Source of the DNA: Streptomyces sp. WM6386
Lineage (GTDB): Bacteria; Actinomycetota; Actinomycetes; Streptomycetales; Streptomycetaceae
Reading direction: 5' to 3'
Assembly (NCBI RefSeq): GCF_000972385.1
Contig: NZ_JXTE01000090.1
Coordinates: 1-25,818 of the forward strand
DNA: 25,818 nt
The position numbers and the translations under genes are program-made. The notes beneath the pieces are model-generated. The model searched no databases, was not told the DNA's origin, and saw only the letters and a list, made by a program, of their open reading frames with translations. Every line of letters starts with the position of its first letter. Position 1 is the first letter of the stretch. This document shows, piece after piece, positions 16,250 to 23,239 of the stretch.

Positions 16250-19200
16250 TTACGCCTTGCGCAGGCGGAACGTCAGCGACAGACCCTCGTCGGTGAAGGC
16301 ATCGCCGTATGTGGCGTCCGCCTCACCCTGGTCGCTGTGCTCGTTCAGGAAGGCGGTCGCCAGGACCTCGTCGGCGATCAGCCTCGCGTGCTCGGTCAGG
16401 GCCGCGATCACCGCCGGGTCCGTGGACGTCCAGCGCAGCGCGATGCGGTCGGCCACGTCGAGGCCGCTGTTCTTGCGGGCCTCCTGGATCAGACGGATCG
16501 CGTCACGGGCGAGGCCCGCCTGCCGCAGCTCCTCGGTGATCTCCAGGTCGAGAGCGACCGTCGCACCCGAGTCGGACGCCACCGACCAGCCCTCGCGCGG
16601 GGTCTCTGTGATGATCACCTCGTCCGGGGCCAGGGTGATCGTCTCGCCGTCGACCTCGACCGACGCCGTGCCCTCGCGCAGGGCGAGGGACAGGGCGGCC
16701 GCGTCGGCGTGCGCGACGGCCTTCGCCACCTCCTGGACGCGCTTGCCGAAACGCTTGCCCAGGGCGCGGAAGTTGGCCTTGGCGGTGGTGTCCACCAGGC
16801 TGCCGCCGACTTCGCTCAGCGACGCCAGGGACTCGACGTTCAGCTCCTCCGTGATCTGCGCGTGCAGTTCACGGTCGAGGGCGTCGAAGCCGGTCGCGGC
16901 GATGAGCGCACGGGACAGCGGCTGACGGGTCTTCACACCCGACTCCGCGCGCGTGGCCCGGCCCAGCTCCACGAGCCGGCGCACCAGGACCATCTGCTTC
17001 GACAGCTCCGGGTCGATGGCGTCGAGGTCCGCCTCCGGCCAGGACGCCAGGTGCACCGACTCCGGGGCGGCCGGGGAGACCGGAACCACCAGGTCCTGCC
17101 AGACCCGCTCGGTGATGAACGGGGTCAGCGGGGCCATCAGCTTCGTCACCGTCTCGACGACCTCGTGCAGTGTGCGCAGCGCGGCCTTGTCGCCCTGCCA
17201 GAAGCGGCGACGGGAGCGGCGGACGTACCAGTTGGACAGGTCGTCGACGAACGCGGACAGGAGCTTGCCGGCGCGCTGGGTGTCGTACGCCTCCAGAGCC
17301 TGCGTCACCTGGTCGGTGAGCGCGTGGAGTTCGGACAGCAGCCAGCGGTCCAGGACCGGGCGGTCGGCCGGGGCCGGGTCGGCCGCGGACGGTGCCCAGT
17401 TCGACGTGCGCGCGTACAGCGCCTGGAAGGCGACCGTGTTCCAGTACGTCAGGAGCGTCTTGCGGACGACCTCCTGGATCGTGCCGTGGCCCACGCGGCG
17501 GGCCGCCCACGGGGAACCGCCCGCCGCCATGAACCAGCGCACCGCGTCCGCGCCGTGCTGGTCCATCAGCGGGATCGGCTGCAGGATGTTGCCCAGGTGC
17601 TTGGACATCTTGCGGCCGTCCTCGGCGAGGATGTGGCCGAGGCACACGACGTTCTCGTACGAGGACTTGTCGAAGACCAGGGTGCCGATGGCCATGAGGG
17701 TGTAGAACCAGCCGCGCGTCTGGTCGATGGCCTCGGAGATGAACTGCGCCGGGTACCGGCTCTCGAACAGCTCCTTGTTCTTGTACGGGTAGCCCCACTG
17801 CGCGAACGGCATCGAACCCGAGTCGTACCAGGCGTCGATGACCTCCGGCACGCGCGTGGCCGTCTTCGCGCACTGCGGGCAGCCGAAGGTGACGTCGTCG
17901 ATGAACGGGCGGTGCGGGTCCAGGCCCGACTGGTCCGTGCCCGTCAGCTCGGTGAGTTCCGCGCGGGAGCCGACCACGGTCAGGTGGTCGTCCTCGCAGC
18001 GCCAGATCGGCAGCGGGGTGCCCCAGTAGCGGTTGCGGGACAGCGCCCAGTCGATGTTGTTCTGCAGCCAGTCGCCGAAGCGGCCGTGCTTGACCGTGTC
18101 CGGGAACCAGTTGGTCTTCTCGTTCTCCTGGAGGAGACGGTTCTTGACCTCGGTGGTGCGGATGTACCAGGACGGCTGCGCGTAGTAGAGGAGCGCGGTG
18201 TGGCAGCGCCAGCAGTGCGGGTAGCTGTGCTCGTACGGGATGTGCTTGAAGAGGAGGCCGCGCTGCTGGAGGTCCGCGGTGAGCTGTTCGTCCGCCTTCT
18301 TGAAGAAGACGCCGCCGACCAGGGGGACGTCCTCCTCGAAGGTGCCGTCGGGGCGGACGGGGTTCACCACGGGCAGTCCGTACGCGCGGCAGACCTTGAG
18401 GTCGTCCTCACCGAAGGCGGGGGACTGGTGGACCAGGCCCGTACCGTCCTCGGTCGTGACGTATTCGGCGTTGACGACGAAATGTGCCGCTTCCGGGAAC
18501 TCCACGAGCTCGAACGGACGTTGATAGGTCCAGCGCTCCATCTCGGCGCCGGTGAAGGACTGGCCGGTGGTCTCCCAGCCCTCGCCGAGCGACTTGGCGA
18601 CGAGGGGCTCGGCGACGACGAGCTTCTCCTGGCCGTCGGTCACCACGACGTAGGTGACCTCGGGATGGGCGGCGACCGCGGTGTTGGAGACCAGCGTCCA
18701 GGGCGTGGTCGTCCACACCAGGAGCGCGGCCTCACCGGCGAGCGGACCGGAGGTGAGCGGGAAACGGACGTACACGGACGGGTCGACGACCGTCTCGTAG
18801 CCCTGCGCCAGCTCATGGTCGGAGAGGCCGGTGCCGCAGCGGGGGCACCAGGGGGCGACGCGGTGGTCCTGGACCAGCAGGCCCTTGTTGAAGATCTCCT
18901 TGAGCGACCACCAGACCGACTCGATGTACTCGGGGTCCATCGTGACGTAGGCGTCGTCGAGGTCGACCCAGTAGCCCATGCGGGTCGTCAGCTCGGAGAA
19001 GGCGTCGGTGTGGCGCAGCACGGAGTCGCGGCACCTGGCGTTGAACTCCGCGATGCCGTACGCCTCGATGTCCTGCTTGCCGGAGAAGCCGAGCTCCTTC
19101 TCCACCGCGAGCTCCACCGGGAGGCCGTGGCAGTCCCAGCCGGCCTTGCGGGCCACGTGGTAGCCGCGCATGGTGCGGAAGCGCGGGAAGACGTCCTTGA

Positions 19201-19402
19201 AGACGCGCGCCTCGATGTGGTGGGCGCCGGGCATGCCGTTGGCGGTGGGCGGGCCCTCGTAGAACACCCATTCGGGGCGGCCCTCGGACTGCTCCAGGCT
19301 CTTGGCGAAGATCTTCTGCTCGCGCCAGAACTCGAGCACGGCGTGCTCGAGGGCGGGCAGGTCGACCTGGGCGGGCACCTGGCGGTACGTAGGCGATGTC
19401 AT
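16250..19402 (-). CDS. ileS: Isoleucyl-tRNA synthetase, IleRS2 type with GxHH signature
   Basis: Class I synthetase charging tRNA-Ile. The product is 1050 aa, the length of the long, eukaryote-like IleRS2 form rather than the shorter IleRS1. The signature near the N terminus is GMPGAHH: residues 59-62 are GAHH where class I enzymes normally have HxGH, so the first His and the Gly are swapped. The second signature is KMSKH at 598-602. The CP1 editing domain has HQSPAFGEDD, and zinc-type Cys pairs CPRC, CWRC and CPQC are present. The start ATG (19400-19402) has a strong GGAGGAAG upstream. It stands alone, converging on divIVA, and is controlled by a T-box leader. Altered GxHH enzymes are reported to be extremely mupirocin-resistant; here that is a prediction. 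Confidence 0.96.
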   Translation of the reverse strand: MTSPTYRQVPAQVDLPALEHAVLEFWREQKIFAKSLEQSEGRPEWVFYEGPPTANGMPGAHHIEARVFKDVFPRFRTMRGYHVARKAGWDCHGLPVELAVEKELGFSGKQDIEAYGIAEFNARCRDSVLRHTDAFSELTTRMGYWVDLDDAYVTMDPEYIESVWWSLKEIFNKGLLVQDHRVAPWCPRCGTGLSDHELAQGYETVVDPSVYVRFPLTSGPLAGEAALLVWTTTPWTLVSNTAVAAHPEVTYVVVTDGQEKLVVAEPLVAKSLGEGWETTGQSFTGAEMERWTYQRPFELVEFPEAAHFVVNAEYVTTEDGTGLVHQSPAFGEDDLKVCRAYGLPVVNPVRPDGTFEEDVPLVGGVFFKKADEQLTADLQQRGLLFKHIPYEHSYPHCWRCHTALLYYAQPSWYIRTTEVKNRLLQENEKTNWFPDTVKHGRFGDWLQNNIDWALSRNRYWGTPLPIWRCEDDHLTVVGSRAELTELTGTDQSGLDPHRPFIDDVTFGCPQCAKTATRVPEVIDAWYDSGSMPFAQWGYPYKNKELFESRYPAQFISEAIDQTRGWFYTLMAIGTLVFDKSSYENVVCLGHILAEDGRKMSKHLGNILQPIPLMDQHGADAVRWFMAAGGSPWAARRVGHGTIQEVVRKTLLTYWNTVAFQALYARTSNWAPSAADPAPADRPVLDRWLLSELHALTDQVTQALEAYDTQRAGKLLSAFVDDLSNWYVRRSRRRFWQGDKAALRTLHEVVETVTKLMAPLTPFITERVWQDLVVPVSPAAPESVHLASWPEADLDAIDPELSKQMVLVRRLVELGRATRAESGVKTRQPLSRALIAATGFDALDRELHAQITEELNVESLASLSEVGGSLVDTTAKANFRALGKRFGKRVQEVAKAVAHADAAALSLALREGTASVEVDGETITLAPDEVIITETPREGWSVASDSGATVALDLEITEELRQAGLARDAIRLIQEARKNSGLDVADRIALRWTSTDPAVIAALTEHARLIADEVLATAFLNEHSDQGEADATYGDAFTDEGLSLTFRLRKA

Positions 19403-19409
19403 CAGCGAG

Positions 19410-19445
19410 CTTCCTCCGGCGGACTTGCTGCCTTCCGTCCGGAGG
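19410..19445 (-). promoter_or_regulatory. Shine-Dalgarno sequestrator at the end of the ileS T-box
   Basis: The ribosome site CCGGAGG (19413-19419, - strand) is exactly complementary to CCTCCGG (19439-19445) just upstream. Alternatively 19436-19449 can form a local CGTCC/GGACG hairpin that would free the ribosome site. These mutually exclusive pairings suit a tRNA-controlled translational switch. Confidence 0.65.
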
Positions 19446-19690
19446 GACGAGAGCTGTCTTGTGTACGCCGGTTTCGGCGCGCTCCCGCGGTACCACCCTC
19501 CTTGGCTCCCCGGTGCGCCTTTCGCACCGATGAGCCCCCTCATTGGGGTCGCGATGCCGGGTCTACCACCCCACGTGGGGCTTCTTCCGGCGGCTCCGGG
19601 GTGATCTTCACGTCGCGCTCGCCCCCGGGCTTCCACCATCCCCGGGTCGCTCTGGGCCGCGTACGCCGCTACTCGTCCCCATCCATGCTT
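19410..19690 (-). promoter_or_regulatory. T-box riboswitch leader of ileS
   Basis: The - strand contains the canonical T-box sequence AGGGTGGTACCGCG at 19486-19499, which pairs with the uncharged tRNA acceptor end. Upstream, GTGAAGATCACC places an ATC (Ile) specifier codon at 19603-19605. A stem-III-like hairpin (19504-19536; arms GGCTC/GAGCC and CGGTGCG/CGCACCG) lies between them, and a CCCCACGTGGGG palindrome is at 19569-19580. The specifier, the T-box and the downstream gene all agree on isoleucine. No terminator with a U-run is seen before ileS; control is probably translational, as described for actinobacterial ileS T-boxes. Confidence 0.93.
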
Positions 19691-19702
19691 TTCGCTCCGC
19701 CC

Positions 19703-19708
19703 AGTGTA
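19703..19708 (-). promoter_or_regulatory. Candidate -10 hexamer of the ileS leader
   Basis: TACACT on the - strand fits TAnnnT and would start transcription near 19696, just before the T-box stem I. No convincing -35 is visible 16-19 nt upstream, so this is tentative. Confidence 0.35.
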
Positions 19709-19914
19709 CGGCGCCGCACGGACAGCGGCCGACCGGTTTTCCGTGCCCGGGGACGCGGGCGTCGCACGGCGGGGAGTGACCCGAATGGAGCGGTACGCGT
19801 GTTCGGATTCTGGGACGCACGGCACGGCGGATTACCCGGCGGGGAGCTGGGCACAACGCATGAAGGTTCGGCGCGCCCCATGCGCGAGCCGGGCGAATCG
19901 GTCGGTGTGCCCCG

Positions 19915-19943
19915 TTGCCGTGGGACTCAAGTCGATTTATCGT
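19915..19943 (+). promoter_or_regulatory. Candidate promoter of the H1/DksA-like gene
   Basis: TTGCCG (19915-19920) and TATCGT (19938-19943) with 17-nt spacing resemble a housekeeping promoter. It gives a leader of about 43 nt. The 200 nt between this promoter and the ileS promoter hold nothing else I can support. Confidence 0.45.
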
Positions 19944-19966
19944 CCCAGCACGATTCGCGTGCAAGA

Positions 19967-19979
19967 TCACAATATGTGA
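19967..19979. promoter_or_regulatory. TCAC-N5-GTGA palindrome (BldD-like) before the H1/DksA-like gene
   Basis: TCACAATATGTGA has the same arms and spacing as the site upstream of ftsZ, but its centre matches the BldD consensus less well. It sits in the leader just before the ribosome site GAAGGGG. Confidence 0.35.
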
Positions 19980-19992
19980 AGGGGCCGCGGCC

Positions 19993-20964
19993 ATGGTGGC
20001 GAAGAAGACCGCCGTACAGCAGTCGGCGTCGGGCAGTTCGGGGGCTGCCAAGGCCTCCGGTGGTGCGGCCAAGGACGTGGGTGGGAAGAAGAGTGCACAG
20101 GGAGGTGCCGAGGGGCGTGCCGCCAAGGCCGGCAAGGCCGTGAAGACGGCGGTGGCCAAGAGCCCCGCGAAGAAGACTCCGGCCAAGAAGGCCATGGCGT
20201 CCAAGGCGGCTCCCGCGCGGAAGACCGTCGAGAAGGAGGGGCCCGAGAGACCGGCGGCCAAGAAGGCCGCCGTGAAGAAGACGGCCACGAAGACGGCGGC
20301 CACGAAGACGACTGTCAAGAAGGCGGCGGCGAAGAAGACGGCGGCCGACAAGACGGCGGCCAAAAAGACCGCTGCCGCGAAGAGCACCTCGACGAAGACC
20401 AGCTCCACGAAGAGTGCGGCCGGCAAGAGCACGGCCGAGAAGGCGGGCGCGGCGCAGGCCGCGAAGCAGACGGGAGCCACGACGGTGGTTGCGAAGAAGA
20501 CTCCTGGCACGGCCACGGCGGCGAAGACCGCCGTCCCCAAGGCACGCCTCGCCGCGGCGGTGGAGCCGGGCGAGCTCGCGGTCCGCCCCGGCGAGGACCC
20601 CTGGACGCCGGAGGAGGTCCAGGAGGCGCGTGCCGAGCTCCAGTCCGAGGCGCTGCGGCTGGGCGCCGAGATCACGTCGTCCGAGGAGTCCCTCGTGGGC
20701 CTGATGCGGGACTCCGGGGACGGTGCGGGCGACGACGACGCCGATACCGGCACCAAGAACATCACGCGCGAGCACGAGATGGCCCTCGCGGCCAACGCGC
20801 GCGAGATGCTGATCCAGACCGAGCGCGCCCTGGAGCGGCTCGACGCGGGTACCTACGGCCTGTGCGAGAACTGTGGCAAGGCCATCGGCAAGGCGCGTAT
20901 GCAGGCCTTCCCGCGGGCCACGCTCTGTGTGGAGTGCAAGCAGAAGCAGGAACGCCGGTACTGA
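19993..20964 (+). CDS. Histone H1-like lysine-rich domain fused to DksA/TraR zinc finger
   Basis: The product is 323 aa in two parts. Residues 1 to about 190 are low-complexity Lys/Ala/Thr repeats (KKTA, AAKK, KKAA), like the tail of eukaryotic histone H1 and bacterial H1-like proteins, suggesting DNA binding. The C-terminal part is a DksA/TraR domain: an acidic stretch (GDDDADTG) in the helical region, then a C4 zinc finger with Cys291-x2-Cys294 and Cys312-x2-Cys315, ending QKQERRY. DksA proteins bind the RNA polymerase secondary channel. I recall a streptomycete protein of this design described as a bifunctional histone; I have not checked that it is this gene. The start is ATG 19993 (GTG 19996 possible). 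The N-terminal repeats use AAG almost exclusively. lspA follows after 61 nt. Confidence 0.9.
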   Translation: MVAKKTAVQQSASGSSGAAKASGGAAKDVGGKKSAQGGAEGRAAKAGKAVKTAVAKSPAKKTPAKKAMASKAAPARKTVEKEGPERPAAKKAAVKKTATKTAATKTTVKKAAAKKTAADKTAAKKTAAAKSTSTKTSSTKSAAGKSTAEKAGAAQAAKQTGATTVVAKKTPGTATAAKTAVPKARLAAAVEPGELAVRPGEDPWTPEEVQEARAELQSEALRLGAEITSSEESLVGLMRDSGDGAGDDDADTGTKNITREHEMALAANAREMLIQTERALERLDAGTYGLCENCGKAIGKARMQAFPRATLCVECKQKQERRY

Positions 20965-20991
20965 GGGTGCGGTGGGGCGTGCCGTACCCTC
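20963..20991 (+). terminator. Stem-loop between the H1/DksA-like gene and lspA
   Basis: GAGGGTGCGG (20963-20972) pairs with CCGTACCCTC (20982-20991), 10 bp with one G-U pair, around a 9-nt loop. It includes the last bases of the stop codon and lacks a U-run. It could terminate or attenuate transcription into lspA. Confidence 0.45.
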
Positions 20992-21025
20992 GTCCTCAGT
21001 CAGGTACCTAGGTCGAGGGACTCAC

Positions 21026-21625
21026 GTGGCAGAGGCGGAGCGCATCATCGGTACGCCGGACTCCCCGGAGGGGGCGGAGACCGAGCCGGAGCAGTCATCC
21101 GGTGCGGAGAGGCAGGGGAGCGCCGAGGCGCGGCCCAGGGGGAAGCGGCGGATCGCCGTGCTGTTCGCGGTCGCCACGTTCGCGTACGTCCTCGACCTGG
21201 GCAGCAAGATGATCGTGGTCGCCAAGCTGGAGCACCACGCGCCGATCGAGATCATCGGGGACTGGCTGAAGTTCGAGGCGATCCGCAACGCGGGCGCGGC
21301 CTTCGGCTTCGGCGAGGCCTTCACCGTGATCTTCACGGTGATCGCGGCCGCCGTGATCGTGGTGATCGCCCGGCTCGCCCGCAAGCTCTACAGCCTGCCC
21401 TGGGCGATCGCGCTGGGCATGCTGCTGGGCGGTGCGCTCGGCAACCTCACCGACCGGATCTTCCGCTCGCCCGGCGTCTTCGAGGGCGCGGTCGTGGACT
21501 TCATCGCGCCCAAGCACTTCGCGGTGTTCAACCTGGCCGACTCGGCGATCGTGTGCGGCGGCATCCTGATCGTGCTGCTGTCCTTCAAGGGCCTCGACCC
21601 GGACGGGACCGTCCACAAGGACTGA
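21026..21625 (+). CDS. lspA: LspA, lipoprotein signal peptidase (signal peptidase II)
   Basis: Membrane aspartyl protease that removes signal peptides from prolipoproteins after lipidation. The product is 199 aa. It has a charged cytoplasmic N-terminal extension of about 48 residues (acidic, then RPRGKRR), longer than in E. coli but usual in this group, followed by four membrane helices. Conserved boxes are [23 protein letters not shown] and FNLADS; Asp143 and Asp172 form the catalytic pair. The GTG at 21026 is preceded by GAGGGA. In dcw-linked position next to an RluD-type gene, an order seen widely in bacteria (lspA-rluD). Confidence 0.94.
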   Translation: MAEAERIIGTPDSPEGAETEPEQSSGAERQGSAEARPRGKRRIAVLFAVATFAYVLDLGSKMIVVAKLEHHAPIEIIGDWLKFEAIRNAGAAFGFGEAFTVIFTVIAAAVIVVIARLARKLYSLPWAIALGMLLGGALGNLTDRIFRSPGVFEGAVVDFIAPKHFAVFNLADSAIVCGGILIVLLSFKGLDPDGTVHKD

Positions 21626-21690
21626 GGGATCGAGGGGTCCCGGCCGAGGGTTTTCCACAGGCTCGCGTCGGGGCCGTCGGCGCTGTCCTG

Positions 21691-21696
21691 CATACT
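21691..21696 (+). promoter_or_regulatory. Candidate -10 hexamer for a leaderless rluD-like transcript
   Basis: CATACT ends 6 nt before the GTG start, and there is no purine-rich ribosome site between lspA and this gene. The spacing suits a leaderless mRNA. The -35 is not recognisable. Confidence 0.3.
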
Positions 21697-21702
21697 CGTC
21701 GA

Positions 21703-22647
21703 GTGAGCCCGATTCCCGAGATCCGTACCCTGCCCGTGCCCGACGGCCTGGAGGGCGAGCGTGTCGACGCCGCCATCTCCCGCATGTTCGGCTTCTCCCG
21801 TACCAAGGCCGCCGAACTCGCCGCCGCGGGGAAGGTCGCGGTCGACGGGTCGGTGGTCGGGAAGTCCGAGCGGGTCCATGGCGGCGCCTGGCTCGAGGTG
21901 GAGATGCCACAGGCGCCGGCGCCCGTGCAGATCGTCGCCGAGCCCGTCGAGGGCATGGAGATCGTGCACGACGACGATGACGTGATCGTGATCGTCAAGC
22001 CCGTCGGCGTCGCCGCGCACCCCTCGCCGGGCTGGACCGGGCCGACCGTCATCGGCGGTCTCGCCGCCGCCGGCTACCGGATCTCGACCTCCGGCGCCGC
22101 CGAGCGCCAGGGCATCGTGCACCGGCTGGACGTGGGCACCTCCGGCCTCATGACGGTCGCCAAGTCGGAGCGGGCGTACACCTCGCTCAAGCGCCAGTTC
22201 AAGGAGCGCACGGTCGACAAGCGCTACCACACGCTTGTGCAGGGCCACCCGGACCCGACGAGCGGCACCATCGACGCACCCATCGGCCGCCACCCCCAGC
22301 ACGACTACAAGTGGGCGGTCACGGCCGAGGGCAAGCCGTCGATCACCCACTACGACCTCATCGAGGCGTTCCGCGCGGCCTCCCTGCTCGACGTGAAGCT
22401 GGAGACCGGCCGCACCCACCAGATCCGCGTCCACATGGCCGCCCACCGCCACCCCTGCGTCGGCGACCTGACCTACGGCGCCGACCCGACCCTCGCCAAG
22501 CGGCTGCACCTGACCCGCCAGTGGCTGCACGCCGTCCGCCTCGGCTTCGAGCACCCCGGGGACGGACAGTGGGTCGAGTTCGAGAGCGACTACCCGGCCG
22601 ACCTGCAGAAGGCCCTGGACCAGGTCCGCGAGGAGACGTACGGATGA
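21703..22647 (+). CDS. RluD-family 23S rRNA pseudouridine synthase
   Basis: Converts uridine to pseudouridine in large-subunit rRNA (RluA/RluD family; the exact sites cannot be told from sequence). The product is 314 aa. The N-terminal S4 RNA-binding domain runs from about residue 12 to 75 ([19 protein letters not shown]). The catalytic signature [11 protein letters not shown] follows with the nucleophile Asp143, and [12 protein letters not shown] is the conserved C-terminal motif. The GTG at 21703 gives [14 protein letters not shown], the normal start for the actinobacterial proteins; longer in-frame starts overlap lspA. The stop overlaps the following acetyltransferase gene (ATGA), so the two are probably co-translated. 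Confidence 0.93.
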   Translation: MSPIPEIRTLPVPDGLEGERVDAAISRMFGFSRTKAAELAAAGKVAVDGSVVGKSERVHGGAWLEVEMPQAPAPVQIVAEPVEGMEIVHDDDDVIVIVKPVGVAAHPSPGWTGPTVIGGLAAAGYRISTSGAAERQGIVHRLDVGTSGLMTVAKSERAYTSLKRQFKERTVDKRYHTLVQGHPDPTSGTIDAPIGRHPQHDYKWAVTAEGKPSITHYDLIEAFRAASLLDVKLETGRTHQIRVHMAAHRHPCVGDLTYGADPTLAKRLHLTRQWLHAVRLGFEHPGDGQWVEFESDYPADLQKALDQVREETYG

Positions 22648-23114
22648 GTCTGCCGTCGTACGCGGTCCGGGTCGCCGAGGACCCCGCCGACCGCGAGCTG
22701 TGCTTCGCGGTGCGCAAGGAGGTCTTCGTCGCCGAGCAGGGGGTGCCGCAGGACCTGGAGTACGACGCGTACGACGCCGTCGCCGTGCATGTGCTGGCCG
22801 TGCGGGACGACGGGGTGCCGCTGGGCACCGGTCGGCTGCTGCACGGCTCTCCGGCCGCGGACAAGGTCGGCGGTGACCTGACGCTGGGATCGCTCGGGCG
22901 GCTCGCCGTCACCCAGGAGGCGCGCGGACTGGGGGTCGGTGTCGCGCTCGTGCGGGCCATCGAGGACGCGGCACGGGCGCTGGGGCTGGCGGCGGTGGAT
23001 CTGCACGCGCAGACGCATGCGCTGGGGTTCTACGAGCGGCTGGGGTACGAGGCGTACGGGCCGGAGTACCTGGAGGCGGGGAGAGCGCACCGGGGGATGC
23101 GGCGCGCTCTGTAG
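22644..23114 (+). CDS. GNAT-family (ElaA-like) N-acetyltransferase
   Basis: Small acetyl-CoA-dependent acetyltransferase of 156 aa; the substrate is unknown. The ElaA-like opening ([17 protein letters not shown]), the acetyl-CoA phosphate-binding loop [11 protein letters not shown] and the C-terminal [16 protein letters not shown] fit the GNAT fold. The ATG at 22644 overlaps the rluD-like stop by 4 nt, so it depends on that gene for expression. The last codons and the stop are part of a 17-bp sequence that is repeated directly downstream. The pairing with an rRNA-modifying enzyme does not prove a shared pathway. Confidence 0.88.
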   Translation: MSLPSYAVRVAEDPADRELCFAVRKEVFVAEQGVPQDLEYDAYDAVAVHVLAVRDDGVPLGTGRLLHGSPAADKVGGDLTLGSLGRLAVTQEARGLGVGVALVRAIEDAARALGLAAVDLHAQTHALGFYERLGYEAYGPEYLEAGRAHRGMRRAL

Positions 23115-23158
23115 CGAGGGGTGCTCTGTAGCGAGGGGTGCGCTCTGTAACACAGGGT
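23106..23158 (+). repeat. 17-bp tandem repeat spanning the GNAT stop codon
   Basis: GCTCTGTAGCGAGGGGT occurs exactly at 23106-23122 and 23123-23139, with a degenerate third copy at 23142-23158. The first copy holds the last two sense codons and the stop of the acetyltransferase gene. Confidence 0.85.
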
Positions 23159-23239
23159 GCCGAAAACACTGGTGAGAACCGTGGCGTGGCAGGCTTGAGG
23201 TCTGTCGTCCGACGCCCAGAGCTCATCGGAGTGCTGACC

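Noticed and set aside
19721..19914. Possible small ORFs between the ileS and H1/DksA-like promoters
   Set aside because: Short frames such as the one beginning at the ATG near 19785 have no ribosome site support and mixed codon bias; I see nothing I can support in this stretch.
16139..20143. A 1334-codon open frame on the + strand opposite ileS
   Set aside because: It is antisense to a clearly real synthetase gene, has low-complexity Arg/Gly/Val-rich composition and runs through the T-box leader. Long antisense frames are normal in very GC-rich DNA.
21651..21659. TTTTCCACA resembling a DnaA box
   Set aside because: A single box with no neighbours or AT-rich unwinding region; origins need clusters.
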